NCBI GenBank assembly: GCA_001304875.1
Contig: BBZO01000017.1
Coordinates: 1-64,000, forward strand
Direction: 5' to 3'
DNA: 64,000 bases
Source of the DNA: Clostridia bacterium UC5.1-2E3
Lineage (GTDB): Bacteria > Bacillota > Clostridia > Lachnospirales > Lachnospiraceae
In this document: in pieces, positions 29,339 through 38,549 of the stretch
Position numbering within the stretch: position 1 is the first letter of the stretch
Layout of the letters: each line of letters opens with the position of its first letter
Program-made: the position numbers and the translations under genes
Notes under the pieces: model-generated
Told to the model about the DNA's origin: nothing
Database searches by the model: none
What the model saw: the letters and a program-made list of their open reading frames with translations, nothing else

Positions 29339-30256
29339 ATGATAAAACATTTGGGATTAAGAGCTTATGGCAAGATCAATCTGGGGCTGGATGTGGTGCG
29401 AAAGAGGGAGGACGGCTATCACGAGGTCCGCATGGTGATGCAGACCGTGGGCGTCTATGACCGCATCGATCTGGACCGGAAGAAACGGGCGGGAATTACG
29501 GTGGAGACCAATCTCTACTATCTGCCCAACAATGAGAACAATCTGGCTTACCGGGCGGCGAAGCTTCTGATGGACGAGTTTGGGATCCGCGAAGGGCTCC
29601 ACATAAAGCTGGCCAAATATATTCCGGTGGCCGCCGGCATGGCGGGGGGAAGCAGCGATGCCGCCGCCGTCTTATTCGGCGTGAACAAGATGTTTGACCT
29701 GGGGCTTTCCAGGGAGGAGCTGATGGAGCGCGGCGTGAAGATCGGCGCGGATGTGCTACTGCCTTCTGCGGGGAACCGCGCTCTCGGAGGCATCGGGGAG
29801 ATTCTGACGCCGCTGCCGCCCATGCCCCAGTGCCGGGTGCTGATCGCCAAGCCGGGCGTCAGCGTCTCCACAAAATGGGTGTATGACAATCTGAGGGCCA
29901 ACGAGTTAAAGCAGGAGGAGCATCCGGACATCGACGGCATGGCGGAGGCCATCCGCCGCCGCGATCTGGCCGGCGTGGCCAGCCGCATGGGAAATGTGCT
30001 GGAGAAGGTGACCATACCCGCCCACCCGGACATCGGGGATTTAAAGGACTTCATGCTGGAGCGGGGAGCCTTAAACGCGCTGATGAGCGGCAGCGGCCCC
30101 ACCGTGTTCGGCATCTTCACCAATCCTGTGGCGGCGGAGGACGCCTACGAGGCGCTGCGCTTCGGCAAATATAAATACCTGGCGAAGCAGGTATACCTGA
30201 CCGGATTATATAACAGAAGAGACACCAACGGATCGAGCGGAGGAGTTACTGGATGA
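29339..30256 (+). CDS. ispE: 4-diphosphocytidyl-2-C-methyl-D-erythritol kinase
   Basis: 305-residue GHMP kinase of the MEP isoprenoid pathway. Motifs are AYGKINLGLDV, VAAGMAGGSSDAAA and LMSGSGPTVFGIF. The frame is open, but residues 140-150 read LLPSAGNRALG where the family has a PYCLLRGTALSEG-like stretch. Restoring CC near 29756 and one G near 29790 recovers that sequence exactly, so three lost bases are hidden by mutual compensation. The true protein is then 306 residues. The 3' end overlaps the GntR gene (ATGA). Confidence 0.93.
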   Translation: MIKHLGLRAYGKINLGLDVVRKREDGYHEVRMVMQTVGVYDRIDLDRKKRAGITVETNLYYLPNNENNLAYRAAKLLMDEFGIREGLHIKLAKYIPVAAGMAGGSSDAAAVLFGVNKMFDLGLSREELMERGVKIGADVLLPSAGNRALGGIGEILTPLPPMPQCRVLIAKPGVSVSTKWVYDNLRANELKQEEHPDIDGMAEAIRRRDLAGVASRMGNVLEKVTIPAHPDIGDLKDFMLERGALNALMSGSGPTVFGIFTNPVAAEDAYEALRFGKYKYLAKQVYLTGLYNRRDTNGSSGGVTG

Positions 30257-30939
30257 TGAACAATTTTCAGGTGAACATGAACGAATACCTGCCCCTTCGC
30301 GATGTGGTATTCAACACGCTGAGGCAGGCGATTTTAAAGGGCGAGCTGGCCCCCGGAGAGCGGCTGATGGAGATTCAGCTGGCGGAGCGCCTGGGCGTGA
30401 GCCGGACTCCCATCCGCGAGGCCATAAGAAAGCTGGAGCTGGAGGGCCTGGTGCTCATGGTTCCCAGGAAGGGAGCCGAGGTGGCAAAGATTTCCGAGAA
30501 GAGCTTAAAGGATGTCCTGGAGGTGCGCCGCTCGCTGGAGGAGCTGGCCATCGAGCTGGCCTGCCAGCGGATGACGGAGGAGGAGTTCGGGGAGCTGGAA
30601 GCACGGCAGAAGGCATTTTCCGCCGCCATAGAGACCGGCGATTCCATGCAGATCGCCGAGAGCGACGAGGCCTACCACGATGTGATCTACGCCAGCACCG
30701 GGAACGCCAGGCTGGTGCAGATTTTAAACAATCTCCGGGAGCAGATGTACCGTTTCCGTCTGGAGTACATTAAGGACAGGGACAAGAGGCAGGTGCTGAT
30801 GGCCGAGCACGAGCATATTATGAAGGCGCTCCGCGGGCGTCAGATGCAGGAGGCCAAGCGGGCCATCCGCGAACACATCGACAACCAGGAGATTACCGTG
30901 CTCAAGAATCTGAAGGAGAGCGAGAAACATGACCTTTAA
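30253..30939 (+). CDS. GntR family (FadR/FCD type) transcriptional regulator
   Basis: Intact 228-residue regulator. The winged helix-turn-helix is at residues 10-75 (ERLGVSRTPIREAIRKLELEGL) and the FCD ligand-binding domain at about 90-220 carries the His/Asp pattern expected for metal or carboxylate binding. It is translationally coupled to ispE and overlaps the next small gene. A perfect dyad at 31173-31198, in front of the amino-acid ABC importer, is a plausible target. That link is inference. Confidence 0.92.
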   Translation: MMNNFQVNMNEYLPLRDVVFNTLRQAILKGELAPGERLMEIQLAERLGVSRTPIREAIRKLELEGLVLMVPRKGAEVAKISEKSLKDVLEVRRSLEELAIELACQRMTEEEFGELEARQKAFSAAIETGDSMQIAESDEAYHDVIYASTGNARLVQILNNLREQMYRFRLEYIKDRDKRQVLMAEHEHIMKALRGRQMQEAKRAIREHIDNQEITVLKNLKESEKHDL

Positions 30940-31123
30940 AGAGCGTTATCTGGCCGGCGAGATCGGGTTCGAGGAGATCGACCGGTATGTGGAGGAATGG
31001 AACGAGAGCGGCGACCCGGCTCCCCTGGGAAAATACCTGGGGTTAAACGCCGACGAGGAGGACGTCTGGATCGACGACAGCGACGAGGCGCTTAAGGAGA
31101 TGCTGGACGCGCAGAAAAAATAA
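30929..31123 (+). CDS. Small acidic protein coupled to the GntR gene
   Basis: 64 residues (MTFKERYLAGEIGFEEIDRY at the start), very acidic and without a transmembrane segment. It overlaps the GntR gene by 11 bp, and a purine-rich AAGGAG-like stretch lies in the GntR 3' end. I do not recognise a family. The overlap and sensible composition support real expression. Confidence 0.65.
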   Translation: MTFKERYLAGEIGFEEIDRYVEEWNESGDPAPLGKYLGLNADEEDVWIDDSDEALKEMLDAQKK

Positions 31124-31130
31124 AAAGCAG

Positions 31131-31158
31131 TTGACAACTCCTGTCATTCTATGATAAT
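31131..31158 (+). promoter_or_regulatory. Sigma-A promoter of the amino-acid ABC operon
   Basis: TTGACA, 16-bp spacer, GATAAT, followed by the dyad at 31173-31198 and the AGGAG of the first gene. Confidence 0.7.
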
Positions 31159-31172
31159 CTTTAAGAGCACTT

Positions 31173-31198
31173 TACTATGGTAGAGTGGTACCATAGTA
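31173..31198. promoter_or_regulatory. Perfect 10-bp dyad, candidate operator
   Basis: TACTATGGTA and TACCATAGTA flank GAGTGG, just downstream of the promoter and upstream of the ribosome binding site. The inner TGGTA/TACCA is compatible with GntR/FadR-type sites. It could also form a hairpin in the leader. Confidence 0.6.
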
Positions 31199-31222
31199 GC
31201 ATATGAATGGAGGAGAAGAATT

Positions 31223-32104
31223 ATGAGAAAGATCACGTTAGTATTGACGGCTGCGGCGCTGGCATTCGGACTGACTGCCTGCGGCAGCAAGGCAGAGGAA
31301 CCCACGGAAACGGTACAGACGGAGTCTGCAGCGACTGAGGCGGCCACCGAGACCGCAGAGGCAGCGGACGCTTCTGAGGAGGCGGCGGAGCCGGCAGAGG
31401 AGAAAACCACATTTACCCTTGGATTTGACCAGAACTTCCCGCCGTTTGGCTATGTGGGCGACGACGGCGAGTACACCGGTTTTGATATCGATCTGGCGGC
31501 GGAGTGCACAGAGCGCATGGGCCTTGAGCTGGTTCTGACCCCTGTGGACTGGGATGCGAAGGACCTGGAGCTTTCCTCCGGAGCCATCGACTGCATCTGG
31601 AACGGCTTCACCATGAACGGCCGTGAGGACGACTACACGTTCACCGATCCCTACATGGACAACAGCCAGGTGATGGTGGTGCGGACGGATTCCGGCATCA
31701 ATACGCTGGCTGACCTGGCCGGCAAGATCGTGGAGGTCCAGAGAGACTCCACCGCGGAGGCGGCCCTGGCGGACGACGACCACAAGGAGCTGACCGCTTC
31801 CTTTGCGCAGCTGATTCCGGTTGCCGACTACAACACCGCATTCATGGATCTCGAGTCCGGAGCCGTTGAGGCCATCGCCATCGACATCGGCGTTGCCAGA
31901 TTCCAGATCGAGGGCAAGGAAGACAGCTTTAAGATTCTGGACGAGACGATTTCCACCGAGCAGTACGCCGTGGGATTCTTGAAGGGCAACACGGAGCTGA
32001 GAGACCAGGTTCAGGCCACTCTCATGGAGATGGTGGAGGACGGAACCTTCGCAGAGATTTCCGAAAAATGGTTCGGCTACGACGTCTGCACTTTAGGTGA
32101 GTAA
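31223..32104 (+). CDS. Amino-acid ABC transporter substrate-binding lipoprotein
   Basis: Intact 293 residues. A lipoprotein signal with lipobox LTACGS (Cys at about residue 20) is followed by a Glu/Thr/Ala linker and a family 3 solute-binding domain: FTLGFDQNFPPFGYVGDDG, GFDIDLAAE, DYTFTDPYMDN and WFGYDVC at the C-terminus. It captures a polar amino acid outside the membrane for the permease and ATPase encoded next. Ligand identity is not readable. Confidence 0.93.
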   Translation: MRKITLVLTAAALAFGLTACGSKAEEPTETVQTESAATEAATETAEAADASEEAAEPAEEKTTFTLGFDQNFPPFGYVGDDGEYTGFDIDLAAECTERMGLELVLTPVDWDAKDLELSSGAIDCIWNGFTMNGREDDYTFTDPYMDNSQVMVVRTDSGINTLADLAGKIVEVQRDSTAEAALADDDHKELTASFAQLIPVADYNTAFMDLESGAVEAIAIDIGVARFQIEGKEDSFKILDETISTEQYAVGFLKGNTELRDQVQATLMEMVEDGTFAEISEKWFGYDVCTLGE

Positions 32105-32110
32105 TCAGAT

Positions 32111-32145
32111 TCGGGGAGGCGCATCTTGTACCTCCCCCGATTTTT
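32111..32145 (+). terminator. Attenuating hairpin between the binding protein and permease genes
   Basis: TCGGGGAGG and CCTCCCCCGA form a stem with a one-base bulge, possibly another lost G, followed by TTTTT. Partial termination here would raise binding-protein levels above the permease, as is usual for ABC importers. Confidence 0.6.
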
Positions 32146-32164
32146 GTGAATATGGAGGTATGGA

Positions 32165-32815
32165 ATGGATTTTTCAGTCATGATGTCCCAGCTGGGGTCG
32201 GGTATGCTGATCTCGGTGGAGATATTTGCACTCACATTGATATTTTCGCTGCCCCTGGGGCTTTTTTTGTCGTTCGGGAGGATGTCGAAAAACATTGCCG
32301 TCAGGAACGTGTCGAAGGTATATATCTCCGTCATGCGGGGCACGCCGCTGATGCTGCAGCTTCTGGTGGTGTACTTCGGTCCCTACTACATATTCAACAT
32401 AAGCATCAAGCCCAGCTACCGCTTCATCGCGGTGATCATCGGCTTCGTCTTAAACTACGCCGCCTACTTTGCGGAGATCTACAGAGGAGGCATCGAGTCC
32501 ATGCCCGTGGGGCAGTACGAGGCCGCCAGGCTTTTGGGCTACAATAAATTCCAGACGTTCACGAAGATTATCATGCCGCAGGTTGTGAAGCGCATCCTGC
32601 CGTCCATCACCAACGAGATCATCACGCTGGTAAAGGACACGTCCCTGGCCTTCTCCATCGGCGTCATGGAGATGTTCACCACCGCCAAGGCCATTGCCGC
32701 GTCGCAGAAGAACATGACCGCTTTCATCGCGGCCGGCATCTTCTACTACGTGTTCAACCTGCTGGTGGCCATGGTCATGGAGCACATCGAGAAGAAAATG
32801 AACTACTATCACTAG
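32165..32815 (+). CDS. Amino-acid ABC transporter permease
   Basis: Intact 216-residue HisM/GlnP-type permease with five transmembrane segments. The EAA loop that contacts the ATPase reads EAARLLGYNKFQTFTKIIMP, and YISVMRGTPLMLQL is typical of the family. ATG 32165 is used. The next gene starts 12 bp after the stop codon. Confidence 0.94.
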   Translation: MDFSVMMSQLGSGMLISVEIFALTLIFSLPLGLFLSFGRMSKNIAVRNVSKVYISVMRGTPLMLQLLVVYFGPYYIFNISIKPSYRFIAVIIGFVLNYAAYFAEIYRGGIESMPVGQYEAARLLGYNKFQTFTKIIMPQVVKRILPSITNEIITLVKDTSLAFSIGVMEMFTTAKAIAASQKNMTAFIAAGIFYYVFNLLVAMVMEHIEKKMNYYH

Positions 32816-32827
32816 GAGGAACCGCAG

Positions 32828-33598
32828 ATGAAATTATTGGAAATGAATCACGTGAAAAAGACATTTGCGGACAACCAGGTGTTAAAGGACATCTCTCTGT
32901 CCGTCTCCGAGGGCGAGGTGGTTTCCATCATCGGCCCGTCGGGGTCGGGAAAATCCACGCTGCTGCGCTGCGCCACTCTTCTGGAGACCATGGACTCCGG
33001 CGAGCTCATCTATCTGGGCGAGAAGGCGGCCTGGAACGATGCGGGCGGCCGGGCGGTTTACGCAAAGAACAGCGAGTTAAAGACCATCCAGCGGTATTTC
33101 GGGCTGGTGTTCCAGAATTTTAACCTGTTTCCCCACTACTCGGTGCTCAGGAACATCATGGACGCCCCGCTCTGCGTGCAGAAGCGAAATAAGGACGAGG
33201 TCTTAAAGGAGGCGAGGGAGCTTCTTAAGAAGATGGGACTCTCCGATAAGGAGGACGCCTACCCCTGTCAGCTCTCCGGCGGGCAGCAGCAGCGCGTCTC
33301 CATCGCGCGGGCGCTGGCCATGAACCCGAAGATCCTGTTTTTTGACGAGCCCACATCGGCGCTGGATCCGGAGCTGACCATCGAGATTCTCAAGGTCATC
33401 CGGGAGCTGGCCGAGGAGAAGATGACTATGGTGATCGTGACTCACGAGATGAATTTCGCCCGCGAGGTTTCCAACCGCATGATCTTCATGGACAAGGGGC
33501 TCATCGTGGAGGAGACCACGCCGGAGCTGCTGTTCTCGTCTTCTAATCCGAGAACCAGGGAGTTCCTGGGCCGTTATCATAATGTAAAAAATTCATAA
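32828..33598 (+). CDS. Amino-acid ABC transporter ATP-binding protein
   Basis: Intact 256-residue GlnQ-type ATPase with Walker [10 protein letters not shown] (about residues 37-45), Q-loop FQNFNLFPH, signature LSGGQQQR, Walker [13 protein letters not shown] and the switch His in VIVTHEM. It powers uptake together with the two upstream proteins. The hairpin at 33619-33661 downstream may also end this operon. Confidence 0.95.
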   Translation: MKLLEMNHVKKTFADNQVLKDISLSVSEGEVVSIIGPSGSGKSTLLRCATLLETMDSGELIYLGEKAAWNDAGGRAVYAKNSELKTIQRYFGLVFQNFNLFPHYSVLRNIMDAPLCVQKRNKDEVLKEARELLKKMGLSDKEDAYPCQLSGGQQQRVSIARALAMNPKILFFDEPTSALDPELTIEILKVIRELAEEKMTMVIVTHEMNFAREVSNRMIFMDKGLIVEETTPELLFSSSNPRTREFLGRYHNVKNS

Positions 33599-33613
33599 AC
33601 TTTTATATAGCGG

Positions 33614-33642
33614 TTGACAAAGTGACAACCTGTCATTATACT
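33614..33642 (+). promoter_or_regulatory. Sigma-A promoter of the TetR-RND operon
   Basis: Perfect TTGACA, 17-bp spacer and TATACT. The spacer and the region just downstream are filled by the operator dyad. Confidence 0.8.
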
Positions 33643-33661
33643 TGTGACAGGTTGTCACTTT
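33619..33661. promoter_or_regulatory. Perfect 17-bp dyad with two TGACA-N3-TGTCA operators
   Basis: AAAGTGACAACCTGTCA and TGACAGGTTGTCACTTT are exact inverse copies around a 9-nt centre holding the -10 region. Each arm is itself a 13-bp palindrome: TGACA-ACC-TGTCA and TGACA-GGT-TGTCA. This is what two TetR dimers side by side would bind, presumably the TetR encoded next. The hairpin with its trailing T run could also terminate the upstream ABC operon. Confidence 0.8.
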
Positions 33662-33731
33662 TTGTTTCCCAGGAAGCGTCATCTCCTGTGATTCAAAAGC
33701 GTCACAGATGGAATAGTGAGGAGGGCACGGG

Positions 33732-34340
33732 ATGCCTACAGAGAGATTTTACCGGCTGGCAGCTGAAAAGCAGTCGGCCATCTGGCGCGCGGCGTTTGAC
33801 GAGTTTGCCAGCGAGCCGTTTGAGAAAGCTTCCATCAACCGCATCATCCAGACTGCGGATATTTCCAGAGGGAGCTTCTATACATATTTTGAGGATAAGA
33901 AAGACCTGCTCCACTGGATGCTCTCGGATGTCATTGCCCAGGTGAGGACGTTTCTGGAGCAGGAGGTGGACGCTACCGGCGGAGATGTGTTTCGGATGCT
34001 GGAGCGTTTTTTTGAGCTGGCCGTGAGAGCCTGCGGGCAGGACGACTGGTTCTCCTTCAGCCACAATGTGATGAGCTCTGTGAACCCGGAGGAGGCGATC
34101 AGCAAGATCGGGATGACGGAGCAGGGGGAGAGTGACAATATTGTGCAGTATCTCTATAAGAAGGTGGATCTGGGCGGCTTTCGTTCGCAGTCGATGGACG
34201 ATTTCAGGATATTTATGGAGACGGCAGCAGCAGCCATGATGATTTCCATGCGGCGGTTCTATGAGGGGATGCCGCTGGAGCGGGTGGTCAGTGACTATCG
34301 GAAAAAGCTGAGGTTTCTGAAGTACGGAGTCTGTAAATAA
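33732..34340 (+). CDS. TetR family transcriptional regulator
   Basis: Intact 202-residue regulator. The N-terminal helix-turn-helix (about residues 8-55) includes PFEKASINRIIQTADISRGSFYTYF. The C-terminal ligand domain is of the multidrug-sensing type by length but has no readable ligand motif. It is the first gene after a perfect double operator and 37 bp before an RND adaptor, so autoregulation and control of the pump are likely. AGGAGGG precedes the ATG. Confidence 0.93.
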   Translation: MPTERFYRLAAEKQSAIWRAAFDEFASEPFEKASINRIIQTADISRGSFYTYFEDKKDLLHWMLSDVIAQVRTFLEQEVDATGGDVFRMLERFFELAVRACGQDDWFSFSHNVMSSVNPEEAISKIGMTEQGESDNIVQYLYKKVDLGGFRSQSMDDFRIFMETAAAAMMISMRRFYEGMPLERVVSDYRKKLRFLKYGVCK

Positions 34341-34377
34341 AAGGGAATGCATATAAAAAGACAGGAGGATGTAAGAC

Positions 34378-35486
34378 ATGAATAAGAAAGCAGTTGGAAT
34401 TGGCGCTGTGGCAGTCGTGGTGGTGGCCGCGCTGGTGGCGCGAGATTTTTGAAGAAGGATGTGATCGAGCCGGTGGCGCTTCCGACGGTCACGCTGGAGA
34501 AGCCCGAAATCGGGAATATAGAGCTGTACCGGGGGCTGACGGGAACCGTGGAGCCGGCCGACATGGTTACGGTGACGCCGAAGCTGGGCGGCGAGGTGAC
34601 GGAGCTTTTAGTGAAGCCGGGAGATATGGTCGCGGAAGGCCAGATTATATGCCAGATCGATACCAAGCAGGTGGATTCGTCCAGAATCGCCATGGAGACC
34701 GCGGCGGTGAACATGTCGGACGCCCAGGCGAACCTGTCCAGGATGCAGGTTCTCTACCAGACCGGGGACATTTCCCAGCAGGCGTATGAGCAGACGGTCA
34801 ATGCGGCCCAGCTGGCAAAGCTCCAGTACGAATCCGCAAAGCTGGCATATGACACGCAGGTGGAGTACAGCAGCATCACTGCGCCCATCGGCGGCATGGT
34901 GGAGAGCACCGGCGTGGAAGTTCACGACACGGTATCCGCGCAGAACGTGATCTGCGTGATTTCCGGCGAGGGCAGCAAAGCGGTTTCCTTCGCGGTGACG
35001 GAGAAGATCATCGGCGGCCTCCAGGTGGGCGACGAGATCCGGATTGAGAAAAACGGCAGCGAGTACATCGGAAAAATCAGCGAGGTCAGCACCATGGTGG
35101 ACCAGGCCACGGGCCTGTTCAATGTAAAGGCATCCCTGGACAATGCCGAAGCGCTGGCGACGGGCCTCAGCGTCAAGCTGTACGTGATCTCCGAGAAGGC
35201 GGACAATGCGATCACCATTCCTGTGGATGCCGTGTATTATGAGGACGGCGATCCGAAGGTTTACACATATTCCTACGACGACAATCTGGTTCACAAGATC
35301 GATGTGGAGACCGGAGTGTTCGATTCAGAGCGGATGGAGATCAAATCGGGCCTCAGCCTGGAAGACAACGTGATTGTAACCTGGAGTAACGAACTCTACG
35401 AGGGTGCCTCCGTGAATATAGCGAATGACAGTACAGAGACAGAGACAGCGGACAGCGGTGCGGCTGACGGTGAGACAGCAGAGTAA
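34378..35486 (+). CDS. RND efflux adaptor (membrane fusion protein) (one frameshift)
   Basis: HlyD/AcrA-type adaptor of 369 residues after restoring one G near 34437. A membrane anchor (KAVGIGAVAVVVVAALVG) is followed by a lipoyl-like half (PKLGGEVTELLVKPGDMV), a coiled-coil hairpin (about residues 100-145), the second lipoyl half (ITAPIGGMVESTGVEVHDTV) and a beta-barrel domain. The C-terminus is acidic. It links the inner-membrane pump at 35499 to an outer component. It starts at ATG 34378 after AGGAGG. Confidence 0.9.
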
Positions 35487-35498
35487 GGAGGCAGAACG

Positions 35499-38400
35499 AT
35501 GGGTTTAACCAGAGGAGTTTTAAGACGGCCGGTCACCACGGTGCTTGTGGTGCTCTGCCTGATTGTATTTGGTCTGACGAGTATCTTCTCGGCAAAGCTG
35601 GAGCTGACGCCGGAGATGGAGATGCCCATGATGGTCATAAGCGCTGTGTATCCGGGCGCCAGCCCCGACGATGTCAATGAGCTGGTGACCCAGCCCATTG
35701 AGGATGCCATCGGAACGCTGAACGGCATTAAGGGAGTGACCTCTTCCTCCAGCGAAAACGTATCCATCGTGCTTCTGGAGTATGAGTACGGAATGGATAT
35801 GGACAAAGCCTACTCGGATCTGAAGAAGAAGATGGATAACCTGACCGACCTCCCCGACGACGTGGACACGCCGGTCATCATGGAGTTTAACATCAATGAG
35901 GCGGCCACCATGACGCTGGCTGTCAACTCGGCGACGACCGAGAATCTTTACAACTATGTGGAGCAGTACGTCTCCCCGGAGTTTGAGAAGCTCTCTTCCG
36001 TGGCCAGTGTGGACATAAGCGGCGGCCAGTCCGAGTATATCAGGGTGGAACTGATTCCCGAGAAGCTGGATCAGTACCATCTGAACATGAGCGCCATCGC
36101 GTCCTCTATCTCGGCGGCCAACTTTTCCTACCCGGCGGGCAGCGCATCGTGGGAAGCCAGGATCTTTCCGTGACGACGGCGGTGGAGTACGACACGATGG
36201 AGAGCTTAAAGCAGATCCCCATTTCCGCCGGAAACGGAAACACCATTTATCTGGAAGATGTGGCAAATATTTACAATGCCCTGGAAGATGCTACCAGTAT
36301 CGGCCGTTACAACGGACTGGATACCATTTCCCTGGGCATCAAAAAGCAGCAGGAGAGCTCTGCCGGCGAGGTGTCCAAGGCGGTAAACAGCACGATCGAG
36401 CAGTTAAAGCGAAGTAATCCGGAGCTGGAAATCGTTGTAGTAAATGACAACAGTGAGATGATCGACGACTCTCTGGCATCTGTGTTCCAGGCCATGATCA
36501 TGGCGGTTATCATCTCCATGATTATTCTCTTCCTGTTCTTCGGAGACTGGAAGGCGTCGATGATCGTCGGAACATCCATCCCGATGTCCATTCTGGTGGC
36601 GCTCATTATGATGCAGGTTATGGGCTTTTCGCTGAACGTGATTACCCTCAGCAGCCTGGTGCTTGGTGTGGGAATGATGGTGGATAACTCGATCGTTGTG
36701 CTGGAGAGCTGTTTCCGCGCCACGGAAGGCAAGGGCTTCGACAAGTTCCACGAGGCGGCGTTAAAGGGAAGCGGGATCGTGCTTCAGTCCATCATCGGTT
36801 CCACGGCGACCACCTGCGTGGTGTTCCTGCCGCTGGCGCTTCTGTCCGGCATGTCCGGCCAGATGTTCAAGCCGCTTGGCTTCACCATCGTGTTCTGTAT
36901 GCTGGCGTCTCTCATATCGGCCATGACGCTGGTGCCGCTCTGTTATGTGTTCTACCGTCCGCAGGAGAAGAAAAATGCGCCCCTGTCCGGCATGGTGACC
37001 GGGCTGCAGAAGACATACAGAGCTGCCATGAAGGTGATTCTTCCGAAGCGGAAGACGGTTATGCTTACGTCGGTTGCGCTGCTGGTTGTTTCCCTGCTTT
37101 TAGTGCCCCACATCCGTCTGGAGCTGATGCCGGCCAATGACCAGGGTACCATCACGGTGAGCATTGAGACGAGGCCCGGACTGACCATTGAGAGAACCAA
37201 TGAAATTCTGCGAGAGGTGGAGGCGTATATTACACAGGACGAAAATCTGGACTCCTACATGCTCTCTTACTCGGGAAGCGGACTCAGCATGGGCGGATCG
37301 GGCGCCACGCTGACGGCGTATCTGAAGGATGACAGAACCATGCCCACCTCCGAGGTGCTCAGATCCTGGAAACCCGTGCTGACGGCATATCCGGACTGTC
37401 AGATTTCTCTGACCGAGGCCAGCGCCATGAGCATGATGACCAGCGATGACGGCACGGTCAGCTATATTCTGCAGAGTACGCAGTATGACGATCTGAAAGA
37501 GGTTTCGGATACCGTTGTCAATGAACTGACGGCCCGGGACGAGATCACCAGAGTCCACTCGACGCTGGAAAACTCCGCTCCGGTTATCAAGATTTCCGTG
37601 GATCCGGTGCAGGCGGCAGCGGAAGGGATGGTTCCCGTGCAGGTGGCTTCCACCGTGAATTCCATGCTGAGCGGCACCGAGGCGACGACGCTGGAGGTCA
37701 ACGGAGAAGATGTGAGCGTAATGGTGGAGTTCCCGGACGACGAGTATGATACCCTCGATAAGGTGAAGGGTATTGTGCTGTCCAACAGCGCCGGAGCTTC
37801 CGTAGGTCTGACCGATATCGCCGACGTGTACTTCGAGGACAGCCCGGCCAGCATTCTCCGGTCCGACAAGCAGTACCAGGTGACCATCAGCGGCGATCTG
37901 ACAGAATTTGCCAATGAAAACACAGAGACACAGCTGTATAATGAGGTGGTAAGCAAACATCTGACCGACACGGTCACCAGACAGATGGACAGTGTCGATG
38001 AGAGAATGATGGAGGAGTTTGCGGCATTAGGCCAGGCGATTGCCACTGCGGCGTTTCTGATCTTCGTCGTCATGGCGATGCAGTTTGAGTCTCCGAAATT
38101 CTCCATCATGGTTATGACGACAATCCCGTTCAGTCTGATCGGATCTTTCGGGCTTCTGTTCCTGGCTGATGCCAGTATCAGTATGGCGACGCTGCTGGGA
38201 TTTCTGATGCTTATCGGTACGGTGGTAAACAACGGTATTCTTTACGTGGATACGGTGAACCAGTACCGGGCCGAGATGGATATGAATACGGCTCTGGTGG
38301 AGGCGGGTACGACGAGACTCCGTCCCATCCTTATGACCACGCTCACCACCGTTGTTTCCATGATACCGATGGCGTTCGGATACGGCGACAGCGGAGAGAT

Positions 38401-38527
38401 GATGCAGGGCCTTGCGCTGGTAAATGTCGGCGGACTGCTGGCGTCCACCATCCTGTCCCTCCTCATGCTGCCGGTTTACTATACGGTGATGAACCGGAAG
38501 AGAAAGCCCCAGCTGGATGTGGATTGA
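35499..38527 (+). CDS. RND family efflux pump (AcrB/HAE type) (one frameshift)
   Basis: 1009 residues after restoring one G near 36152 (GCATCGGTGGGA expected). Two six-helix blocks with large extracytoplasmic loops are visible. In TM4 the proton-relay motif reads VGMMVDNSIVVLE: the first Asp is kept and the second position is Asn. FFGDWKASMIVGTSIPMSIL and FSLIGSFGLLFLADASIS are typical helices. It exports drugs or lipophilic compounds using the proton gradient. It forms one operon with the TetR regulator, adaptor and two TolC-like proteins. Confidence 0.93.
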
Positions 38528-38549
38528 TTTCCTTAATGGAGGCCATTTT

